Source: CAYVAR01 sp964449675 (GTDB taxonomy: Bacteria; Patescibacteriota; Microgenomatia; UBA10105; UBA927). From it: a DNA stretch of 37,641 nt. This document shows positions 1-6,192 of this stretch, piece by piece (positions within the stretch are counted from its first letter, which is position 1; the number at the start of each line of letters is the position of its first letter). The notes below the pieces were generated by a model, which ran no database searches, was not told the DNA's origin, and saw only the letters and a list, made by a program, of their open reading frames with translations. The translations under genes were made by a program, and so were the position numbers. The stretch covers positions 1 through 37,641 of the forward strand of contig CAYVAR010000014.1 in the NCBI GenBank assembly GCA_964449675.1, given 5' to 3'.

Positions 1-95
1 TTACTCGGTGGAAACAGAAAGGAGCATGTGTACGGGATGTACTGAACTAGTACAATGACATTGGTTGATATATAAAATAAGTCTACAGAAAGCTT

Positions 96-764
96 TCAGA
101 CTCCAAAATACTCACGGTATAGAGTATCGTCCTCTAGCTTCGTTACGAGCAGATACTTCACCATCGCATCTATACCGTAAAATGAACGCAGAAACTCTAC
201 TTCGTCATAGCAAGAATACGGAAATAGATAGACACTCTCCTGCATCTGGTAAAAACCCATGGCTTTGAGAGCGTCGCGAATACCCCACTGAATACTTCTG
301 TCTCGTGCTGGGATATCGTAAATGACGACTCGCCACTTTCCATCCCAACCTTTCGGCTTCTTAACTTCCATGTGTTCAATAGCGTACTTGAGAATCTTCG
401 TTTTCCCTTCTTTGGTAATCGTGACGACGTCCTGTCCATCTACGATGGAACGCTTAACCAGCTTCTGCATTTCCAGCCGGCGCAGTGATTGTCGAAGGTA
501 CCCTTTGTTGTACCGCTTCCAGCCTTCGTGGTCATACGAAAAAGATGGTGAAAAGAACATCTTTGTTAATGCTCCTGCCGTGTTTGGTGCGACTAAAATG
601 GTAGCAATCGTCGCCCCGATCCCCAAATAAGTAAGGATATGCTTGACCGAAGCATACGTCCGGTCCCGCTCGTCCTGTTTAGATCGTTCATACAAAAAAG
701 TAGCCGTTTTTTGAAGCTGTTCATCGGACATTGATGATTCTTTGATAAAATTTCGCTTCGCCAT
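96..764 (-). CDS. PaaX/Cas2-fold winged-helix regulator-like protein
   Basis: This 222-residue protein resembles the PaaX-type proteins common in CPR genomes. A hydrophobic stretch around residues 43-62 may be a membrane anchor. A winged-helix-like part follows at about 75-115 (RQSLRRLEMQKLVKRS, then a VVTITKEGK beta-wing). The C-terminal 100 residues read as a ferredoxin-like Cas2/PaaX fold, beginning WDGKWRVVIYDIP and containing the hallmark GFYQMQESVYLFPY. PaaX family members are transcriptional repressors, and their middle domain resembles Cas2. With no CRISPR array or cas1 nearby, a Cas2 nuclease label is not justified. The ATG at 764 was chosen. A TGA-TATCCT extended -10 lies 9 nt upstream and overlaps the edge of the 779-812 palindrome. 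The target and ligand are unknown. Confidence 0.7.
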   Translation of the reverse strand: MAKRNFIKESSMSDEQLQKTATFLYERSKQDERDRTYASVKHILTYLGIGATIATILVAPNTAGALTKMFFSPSFSYDHEGWKRYNKGYLRQSLRRLEMQKLVKRSIVDGQDVVTITKEGKTKILKYAIEHMEVKKPKGWDGKWRVVIYDIPARDRSIQWGIRDALKAMGFYQMQESVYLFPYSCYDEVEFLRSFYGIDAMVKYLLVTKLEDDTLYREYFGV

Positions 765-778
765 TCTACTTTCAGGAT

Positions 779-812
779 ATCACAAAATTATGCACGTGCA
801 TAATTTTGTGAT
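779..812. repeat. 34-bp perfect palindrome, copy 1
   Basis: This is a perfect palindrome with no spacer. It is centred on GCACGTGC, and each 17-nt arm begins ATCACAAAATTATGCAC. It shares the ACAAAATNATGC arm with the palindrome at 9743-9778, so the two form a family. It sits between the 3' end of mutY and the promoter of the PaaX-like gene and supplies the TGA of that gene's extended -10. It could act as an operator, as a cruciform or hairpin, or as a mobile palindromic element. The sequence alone does not decide. Confidence 0.85.
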
Positions 813-822
813 GATTTGATGA

Positions 823-855
823 TAAAAAAATAAACGACGGATTTACACCTTCCGT
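823..855 (-). terminator. Weak candidate terminator after mutY
   Basis: On the minus strand just after the mutY stop, ACGGA and TCCGT can pair across a 9-nt loop. A T-rich run follows (CGTTTATTTTTTT). The stem is short and the T-run starts five bases after it, so this is only a possible terminator. Confidence 0.3.
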
Positions 856-859
856 GGTA

Positions 860-1690
860 TTACTTTTCCGGTAATTGGAGTGTTTCGTGCTTTACCCGTT
901 CAATAAGCCCATCTCTGACCAACGATTCGATAATAGAATGAAGAAATTCATTTGTTTTGGAATACTTACTGCTAAATTTACGGATGAGCACCTTTTCGTG
1001 TACGTCCCCTTCTCGCAAACGATCTATAATTCTCCCTCTGTAAAATCTATTCGAATCCTTAAACGGTTTTTGCCGTTGACGATCCTTATTACCAAAAGCT
1101 TGCCCTGAACGAGCGCGAGCAAGTCGAAGGGCTCCAAAATCCATCAAAGCTTGATGCCATTCCCATGCTTTGCCTTTGGGCAGGAGTTGGTCAGCGGAGT
1201 CCTGAATAACTGATTCCTTTTGCGGTTTGTCGTTATAGAAGAAATGTATAATAATTTGTCGGATATTTGTATCGACCAAACTGATGTTTTGCTTATAAGC
1301 GAACACTAATACTGCTCGAGCAGTATATTTGCCCAATCCAGGAAGTTTGGTGAGCAATTTCTCATCTATTGGAAATCCACCGCTATAATTTTGCACGACA
1401 ATCTGAGCAGTCTTATGAAGATAGAGGGCTCGCCGGTTATATCCCATGCCCTTCCAAACTCTTAGCACTTGAGCAGGTGACGCCTTCGCAAGCTCTTGGA
1501 CAGTCGGATACGCTTGGGTAAACTCAGCATACTTCGGCAGAACCCGAAGTACTTGCGTCTGCTGGAGCATGACTTCAGAAACCAAAATCTTATACGGATC
1601 ATGAGTATGTCGCCATGGTAGATCACGCCTGTGCGTATTCCACCAGGAAAAAATCATATCTTGAAATCGTTGGATTTGTGATTTCAACAT
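860..1690 (-). CDS. mutY: A/G-specific adenine glycosylase, cluster-less short MutY
   Basis: MutY removes adenine mispaired with 8-oxoguanine in base-excision repair. The HhH-GPD fold is clear: SEVMLQQTQV with catalytic Glu at about 39, the helix-hairpin-helix LPGLGKYTARAV at 116-127, and VDTNIRQ with catalytic Asp at about 140. Two things are odd. The protein contains no cysteine, so the four-Cys loop that normally binds [4Fe-4S] after the MDFGA motif is absent. In its place is an Arg-rich stretch (about 188-215), part of which is encoded by the repeat at 1103-1131. At 276 residues it also lacks a full NUDIX-like C-terminal domain, having only a short C-terminal segment. Cluster-free MutY proteins are known, so activity is plausible. 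The ATG at 1690 is preferred to the GTG at 1696. The gene is divergent from era, 30 bp away. Confidence 0.85.
   Translation of the reverse strand: MLKSQIQRFQDMIFSWWNTHRRDLPWRHTHDPYKILVSEVMLQQTQVLRVLPKYAEFTQAYPTVQELAKASPAQVLRVWKGMGYNRRALYLHKTAQIVVQNYSGGFPIDEKLLTKLPGLGKYTARAVLVFAYKQNISLVDTNIRQIIIHFFYNDKPQKESVIQDSADQLLPKGKAWEWHQALMDFGALRLARARSGQAFGNKDRQRQKPFKDSNRFYRGRIIDRLREGDVHEKVLIRKFSSKYSKTNEFLHSIIESLVRDGLIERVKHETLQLPEK
1103..1131. repeat. Imperfect palindromic repeat inside mutY
   Basis: An imperfect palindrome runs from CCCTGAACGAGC to AAGTCGAAGGG. It is coding in mutY, where it yields LARARSGQA, exactly where the iron-sulfur loop would be. A related unit lies inside aspS at 7898-7920 (CTTGTCCCGAGCG, then AAGTCGAGGG). 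The shared GAGCG and AAGTCGARGGG cores make a dispersed coding-tolerant repeat the likely explanation. Confidence 0.6.
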
Positions 1691-1698
1691 TTTCACCG

Positions 1699-1713
1699 TA
1701 TATATTGTACAAT
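1699..1713. promoter_or_regulatory. Symmetric -10 for mutY and era, leaderless starts
   Basis: ATTGTACAAT at 1704-1713 is a 10-bp palindrome that offers TACAAT on both strands. On the plus strand, TACAAT (1708-1713) is followed by exactly 7 nt and then the era ATG, so the era mRNA would begin at its start codon. On the minus strand, TATATA lies 8 nt before the mutY ATG. Only 30 bp separate the two start codons, so promoter signals must lie here. No convincing -35 is seen. Confidence 0.5.
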
Positions 1714-1720
1714 AGGTTCA

Positions 1721-2581
1721 ATGAAATCAGGTATTGTAGCGCTTATTGGCAGGCCAAACACGGGGAAGTCGACGCTCCTTAATAATATACTGGGACAAAA
1801 AGTATCTATTACCTCACCCAAACCTCAAACGACGCGATTTAGTATTCAAGCAGTCTATGAAGATGATCGAGGCCAAATTATTTTCGTTGATACACCAGGA
1901 ATAATCGGCAAAGTCGTTGATCCACTCGCGCGCTGCATCAATCTCGAAGCAGAAAACCAACTCAATAAAGAGCTCGATCTCGTCGTGTATCTCGTTGACC
2001 ATACCAGGGAGCGGGATCTCGAAGAAAATAAAACACTCGGGCTCGTACGAAAATTTAAAGGTCCAAAAATCCTTGTCATCAACAAAGTTGATGTCAAAAA
2101 ACCCACACATATCGTCCAGTATAAGTTTATGGAGGAAGAGTTTGACGCGGTCGTTATGGTTTCTGCGTTTGCCCGAAAAAATCTCGGGCATCTCATAGAG
2201 GTATTATTCGAGTTCCTCCCGGAAGGAAAACCAATGGTTGATACATCTTTACTGCCGCAGCCGGGACTCAATATCGATAGCAAAACATTTATATCTGAAA
2301 TTATAAGGGAAAAAGCATTTCTTTTTCTCAGGCGCGAAGTACCATACTCCCTCACGACTGTCGTTGATGAAACTATAAATCGCGACAACGGTGTCTTCTA
2401 TATCAAAGCACGTATCCTCACATCAGCTGATCGCTATAAATCGATGATAATCGGAAAATCAGGCAAAATGATTAAAGAAATCAGTATGGCTGCAAGAAAG
2501 GAATTAGAAACAGCAACGAGCAAAAAAGTCTATCTTGAACTCACTGTGGAAACAGACACACATTGGATGGACTTGGTCTAA
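1721..2581 (+). CDS. era: GTPase Era, 30S ribosome assembly
   Basis: Era binds the 3' end of 16S rRNA and couples GTP hydrolysis to small-subunit maturation. All G motifs are visible: G1 GRPNTGKS at residues 10-17, G2 in the QTTRF region, G3 DTPG at 57-60, G4 NKVD at 121-124 and G5 SA near 154. The C-terminal KH domain (about 200-286) carries the IIGKSGKMIKEI loop that holds rRNA. The length of 286 aa is normal for the family. There is no Shine-Dalgarno; a TACAAT box 7 nt upstream of the ATG suggests a leaderless message. Its stop lies 6 bp from the end of the convergent membrane-protein gene. Confidence 0.95.
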   Translation: MKSGIVALIGRPNTGKSTLLNNILGQKVSITSPKPQTTRFSIQAVYEDDRGQIIFVDTPGIIGKVVDPLARCINLEAENQLNKELDLVVYLVDHTRERDLEENKTLGLVRKFKGPKILVINKVDVKKPTHIVQYKFMEEEFDAVVMVSAFARKNLGHLIEVLFEFLPEGKPMVDTSLLPQPGLNIDSKTFISEIIREKAFLFLRREVPYSLTTVVDETINRDNGVFYIKARILTSADRYKSMIIGKSGKMIKEISMAARKELETATSKKVYLELTVETDTHWMDLV

Positions 2582-2587
2582 ATACCG

Positions 2588-3643
2588 TTACTCGGTCCAT
2601 GGAGATGCAACAGCCGAAACGTAGGCCATAAATCCATTGTCTCCCTCAAATACAAAAACCGGCTGTAAGTATGTTTGCGGACTTATTGAATTGTAATACC
2701 CTGTATAGACATTGCGAATTACAGCCGTCGACCCAGTCTTTGGATATTTCGCAATATATCCCGATCCGCTTTGTAACTCTTGCCACGCTTGACTACTGGA
2801 TTTTAGCCCATATGTTGCAGTTGTTTGATAGTCAATTGGCCAGAACGTATATGAGAGTTCAATGAGACGCTTTTTGTCATTTACCGAACCTGAAAATATG
2901 AAAGAAATTAATCCTTCCGTAGGATTAGGAGTAACTATCGGTGTATTTCCAATAGAACGATACAAAAAATCTACGCGTACTGCATCAGCTACAGATAAAC
3001 TAGTCGTTGGTATGAGTGTGTTTCCAACGAGTTTAAGAAAAGAAGTTTTTGTTGTTCCAGTTTGAATATCGTCAACATATAAATCATACGTTTGTAAAAT
3101 ATTTTTTGCTTCAGAAACTAATGCGTCACTACTCAAAAAATTCTTTTCGGAAAATACCCCTGTATCTTCTTCAAATGCATATCGAAGAAGAAAGTTATTG
3201 GACACAATGTCGTAGCGAAGCGTCCGTAGAATAAAGTCAGTATCGTTAAATCGATAAATATTTTTTGTCTCCGCAATAGGATTTATATCAAAACCAAGTC
3301 GTTTTGCAAAATCCTGCGTCTTATTAAGCGCTAATAAATTCGCAGAAGTCTTTGGCATAAAGTAAACGGTCGCAGACTCTGATGCTTTTGGAACAGTGCC
3401 TTCTATAGTCTCAAGGCGAAACGTCAGTTCTCCTGACGCTGATGCCGTCGCAAGTGGAAATTTTAAAGCGGGAAGTACACCGAAAGCGTGATTCGGAAGT
3501 GGAGGTTTCGGTGGAAAAAAATAAAGCCATACTGCAACAAATAGACCCCATGAAATCCGCAAAATAATATAGGATATGATAGCAAGTATGGTCCAGTTTA
3601 TTGCTCGTCTCGTTTGATATGCCGTCTCAGTAAGTGTCGCCAT
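2588..3643 (-). CDS. Hypothetical single-pass membrane protein
   Basis: I do not recognise this 351-residue protein. One strong transmembrane helix lies at about 18-41 (ILAIISYIILRISWGLFVAVWLY). It follows a basic N-terminus, so most of the chain should be outside the cell. The rest is Ser/Thr/Tyr-rich and beta-prone, with SGELTFRLETIEG after the helix and no catalytic motif I can identify. The single stop-free frame, the well-placed promoter at 3655-3683 and normal composition support a real gene. It converges on era with a 6-bp gap and diverges from gltX. It may be a cell-surface or envelope protein; no function is assigned. Confidence 0.75.
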   Translation of the reverse strand: MATLTETAYQTRRAINWTILAIISYIILRISWGLFVAVWLYFFPPKPPLPNHAFGVLPALKFPLATASASGELTFRLETIEGTVPKASESATVYFMPKTSANLLALNKTQDFAKRLGFDINPIAETKNIYRFNDTDFILRTLRYDIVSNNFLLRYAFEEDTGVFSEKNFLSSDALVSEAKNILQTYDLYVDDIQTGTTKTSFLKLVGNTLIPTTSLSVADAVRVDFLYRSIGNTPIVTPNPTEGLISFIFSGSVNDKKRLIELSYTFWPIDYQTTATYGLKSSSQAWQELQSGSGYIAKYPKTGSTAVIRNVYTGYYNSISPQTYLQPVFVFEGDNGFMAYVSAVASPWTE

Positions 3644-3651
3644 ATATCTCT

Positions 3652-3680
3652 TTGAGTATACGGTTCCTAGGTGCTAGAAT
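3652..3680 (+). promoter_or_regulatory. gltX promoter
   Basis: A -35 TTGAGT (3652-3657) is followed by a 17-bp spacer and a -10 TAGAAT (3675-3680). The -10 is extended by TGC. A Shine-Dalgarno AAGGAT precedes the gltX ATG at 3699. The promoter is interlocked with the opposite promoter at 3655-3683. Confidence 0.7.
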
Positions 3681-3683
3681 CAA
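3655..3683 (-). promoter_or_regulatory. Promoter of the 2588-3643 membrane-protein gene
   Basis: On the minus strand, TTGATT (3683-3678), a 17-bp spacer and TATACT (3660-3655) form a good sigma-70-type promoter. Each of its hexamers overlaps a hexamer of the gltX promoter on the other strand, so polymerase can hardly occupy both at once. Confidence 0.6.
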
Positions 3684-3698
3684 CGTGAAGGATATTCT

Positions 3699-5138
3699 AT
3701 GACTACTATTCGAACTCGTATCGCCCCATCACCCACCGGACAAGATCTCCACATCGGTAATGCCTATACGGCACTTATCAATTACGTTTTTGCAAAAAAA
3801 AATAACGGCCAATTCATCGTCCGCATAGAAGATACAGACAGAACAAGGCTTGTCCAAGGGTCTGAAGAACGTATCTTAAACTCACTTAAGTGGCTTGGCA
3901 TTGCCTATGATGAAAGTGTCGACAAAGGAGGACCTTTTGCACCGTACCGGCAATCGGAAAGACTCGCGCTTTATAAAAAATATGCGCAGGAACTCGTAGA
4001 CAAAGGGCATGCCTACTACTGTTTTTGCACCCAGCAAAGACTTGCGCAGATGCGACGAGATCAGGAGGCAAAACACCAACCTCCGATGTATGATGGACGC
4101 TGCCGCAAGCTCAAAACTCAATCCGCCAACTGGCGGACAAAATTCAAAGCTCAAAAACAATCCTGCGTAATCAGACTAAAAGTGCCAAAAGAAGGAACGA
4201 CGAATTTTACGGATCTTATTCGTGGCGAAATCTCTTTTGAGAATAATCTCATCGATGATCAGGTACTTCTAAAATCTGATGGCTATCCAACATATCACCT
4301 CGGTGTGGTGGTCGACGACCATAGTATGAACATCACCCATGTGATCCGCGGAGAAGAATGGATATCATCAACACCCAAGCATATTCTTCTCTATCAACTT
4401 CTTGGGTGGGAATTGCCACAATATGCACACGTTCCACTTTTGCGTAACCCTGACAAAAGTAAACTGAGTAAACGGAAAAACCCCGTGTGGATTTCGTGGT
4501 ACAAAGAGCAAGGGTATCTGCCCCAAGCACTACTCAATTATTTAGCGACACTTGCGTGGGCACACCCTGATGGAAAGGAAATTTTTTCACTCGATGATAT
4601 GATTCAATCATTTACCCTGGAGCGGATTCAAACAACTGCACCTATATTTGATGTACATAAATGTCGATGGATCAATCACAAATACCTACAAATGCTTTCT
4701 CCAAATGATTTTATTTCAATAGTAAGCGCAAGCGTTGCCGAATCGCAATTTCAGAAAATCACGCGTGACAAACACTTTGCATCCATACTTACAACTGCCC
4801 AACCGCTTGTACAACCCAGAATTAGTACTCCTTCAGAATATTTTTCTATAGCGGGTTTTTTGCATGTCAAACCCACTACGCTGGAGCGACCGATCAAACA
4901 AGAACTTCTTGATATAGCAAAAAAAGCACTATTGGTATCGCGATGGGATCACAACAGCCTTGAAAAAACAATACGACAAGAAGCAAAAAAACTTGGCGTC
5001 AATGCGCGCGACGTATTCATGGAACTTCGGCTTGCAGTTACCGGAAAAACAGTCGGACCACCGCTTCTGGAATCACTGGAAATTCTTGGCAAAGAAGAAA
5101 CAATGCAACGAATTAGCAACCAATTGACATTAGTTTGA
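3699..5138 (+). CDS. gltX: Glutamyl-tRNA synthetase
   Basis: This class I aminoacyl-tRNA synthetase charges tRNA with glutamate in the cytoplasm. The opening PSPTGQDLHIGN contains the HIGH-type motif at 18-21, and KLSKRK at 255-260 is the KMSKS loop. Cys108, Cys110, Tyr131 and Cys135 are placed like the GluRS zinc-binding CxC...YxC. The 479-aa length is typical. Residues about 138-155 (LKTQSANWRTKFKAQK) look like an insertion. They are encoded by heptad-like CTCAAAA repeats around a 16-bp palindrome. Whether it is discriminating or also charges tRNA-Gln cannot be told, since no gatCAB or glnS is in view. The 3' end overlaps the convergent carboxypeptidase gene by 9 bp. Confidence 0.95.
   Translation: MTTIRTRIAPSPTGQDLHIGNAYTALINYVFAKKNNGQFIVRIEDTDRTRLVQGSEERILNSLKWLGIAYDESVDKGGPFAPYRQSERLALYKKYAQELVDKGHAYYCFCTQQRLAQMRRDQEAKHQPPMYDGRCRKLKTQSANWRTKFKAQKQSCVIRLKVPKEGTTNFTDLIRGEISFENNLIDDQVLLKSDGYPTYHLGVVVDDHSMNITHVIRGEEWISSTPKHILLYQLLGWELPQYAHVPLLRNPDKSKLSKRKNPVWISWYKEQGYLPQALLNYLATLAWAHPDGKEIFSLDDMIQSFTLERIQTTAPIFDVHKCRWINHKYLQMLSPNDFISIVSASVAESQFQKITRDKHFASILTTAQPLVQPRISTPSEYFSIAGFLHVKPTTLERPIKQELLDIAKKALLVSRWDHNSLEKTIRQEAKKLGVNARDVFMELRLAVTGKTVGPPLLESLEILGKEETMQRISNQLTLV
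4110..4157. repeat. Repeat insertion inside gltX
   Basis: Heptad-like CTCAAAA copies flank TCCGCCAACTGGCGGA (4122-4137), a 16-bp palindrome with one mismatched pair. A close copy of that palindrome occurs in the intergenic repeat at 11608-11696, and TTTTGAG heptads (the reverse complement) occur in recJ. The reading frame of gltX is kept open. Confidence 0.6.
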
Positions 5139-6101
5139 TGTAGGTTTTATCTCCTGCCAAGTAATAGTACTAAATACCCAATCGATTAATTTTGATGTCT
5201 CACCAAAACGATCTTTACTATGAAGGACTACAACAATCACTTTATGGTAATTTCTTTCGATAAGCGTCACTAAATTTTCCCCGGCTTCCTCTGTCCACCC
5301 GGTTTTTATCCCACCCACACCCGGAACTTTCCCAAGCAGCTGATTGACGTTAGTCAGCGCATGAAAATATGTGTGGGTGACATCGGAAATAGTTATCTGT
5401 GGTATCGCAACCATTTTTGCTATCACCGAATTACTGAGTGCTGCTTGTGACAGACGTGCTAAATCCATCGGTGAGGTTTTATGGTTGGGATCATCATACC
5501 CTACAGGATTAGTAAAGTGTGTTTTTGTGAGATGCAGCCTTTGTGCTTTCTGGTTCATCGCTTCAATAAACTTTTCCATTCCACCCGGATAATTTTCAGC
5601 TAATACATACGCTGCATCGTTACCAGATTGGATAAGAGTGCCGTATAATAAATTCTCTACGTTAATCCGCTCTCCGGAAACAAGCTTCATGGTTTGCCCG
5701 TTATTGATTAAATTTCTTACTGTTACGATATCGTCAAGTTTATACGTATCAAGGGCAACAAGCGCGGTCATAATTTTCGTCGTTGAAGCAGGAGAGAGTT
5801 CTTGATCATCATTTCGCCGATATAATACTACTCCTGAGTCAACATCAAGTATCACTACCCCTGTCGCGCTTATGTCACTTCCGGGATAATTTCCTGAGGA
5901 ATTGACTGGATATGGGGCTGGAGTAGGAGGAACGAATGGAAGCCTATTGATTTTATTAGACTTTTTATATGAGGATAATGTATAAATATTTTGTCCAGGT
6001 ATAAAAAGGACAAATATTCCAAGTGCAATCAAAAAAAGTATTTTATCTACATTCTTCCACCACAACGGACGCCTTTGATAGATGACTTTCTTTTTGGCCA
6101 T
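5130..6101 (-). CDS. D-alanyl-D-alanine carboxypeptidase, S11 family
   Basis: S11 enzymes trim the terminal D-Ala from peptidoglycan stem peptides outside the membrane. The three active-site motifs are present: SxxK as STTK at 106-109, SGN at 159-161, and KTG at 266-268 within GGIKTGWTEEAG. One transmembrane helix at about 19-36 acts as signal anchor, followed by a Pro-rich linker. At 323 aa it is shorter than DacA (about 400), mostly because it lacks the C-terminal beta domain. This suits the small cell wall genes of CPR bacteria. The ATG at 6101 has AAGGATC as Shine-Dalgarno. It is separated from aspS by the repeat at 6114-6178. Confidence 0.9.
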   Translation of the reverse strand: MAKKKVIYQRRPLWWKNVDKILFLIALGIFVLFIPGQNIYTLSSYKKSNKINRLPFVPPTPAPYPVNSSGNYPGSDISATGVVILDVDSGVVLYRRNDDQELSPASTTKIMTALVALDTYKLDDIVTVRNLINNGQTMKLVSGERINVENLLYGTLIQSGNDAAYVLAENYPGGMEKFIEAMNQKAQRLHLTKTHFTNPVGYDDPNHKTSPMDLARLSQAALSNSVIAKMVAIPQITISDVTHTYFHALTNVNQLLGKVPGVGGIKTGWTEEAGENLVTLIERNYHKVIVVVLHSKDRFGETSKLIDWVFSTITWQEIKPTSN

Positions 6102-6113
6102 ATTGATCCTTGT

Positions 6114-6178
6114 GTCATTCCGGCCTCCGAGCCGGAATCTATTTTTTTTCTGGGATCCCGGGTCAAGCCCGGGATGAC
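6114..6178. repeat. Composite GTCAT...ATGAC palindromic repeat
   Basis: A 65-bp element is bounded by GTCAT and ATGAC. It contains two stems, ATTCCGGC/GCCGGAAT and ATCCCGGG(C)/GCCCGGGAT, joined by a T-run. Elements of this form are widespread in bacterial genomes as intergenic repeats. Here it lies between the aspS stop and the carboxypeptidase start. Either stem could fold in RNA as well. Confidence 0.75.
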
Positions 6179-6192
6179 TTTATAAAGTCATT

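Noticed and set aside
1..95. First 95 bases
   Set aside because: No gene, clear promoter or strong repeat was seen; this is simply downstream of the PaaX-like gene.
96..764. Cas2 CRISPR nuclease call for the first gene
   Set aside because: The fold is Cas2-like, but the protein carries a winged-helix part and a hydrophobic segment, and no cas genes or repeat-spacer array occur in the window. PaaX-like fits better.
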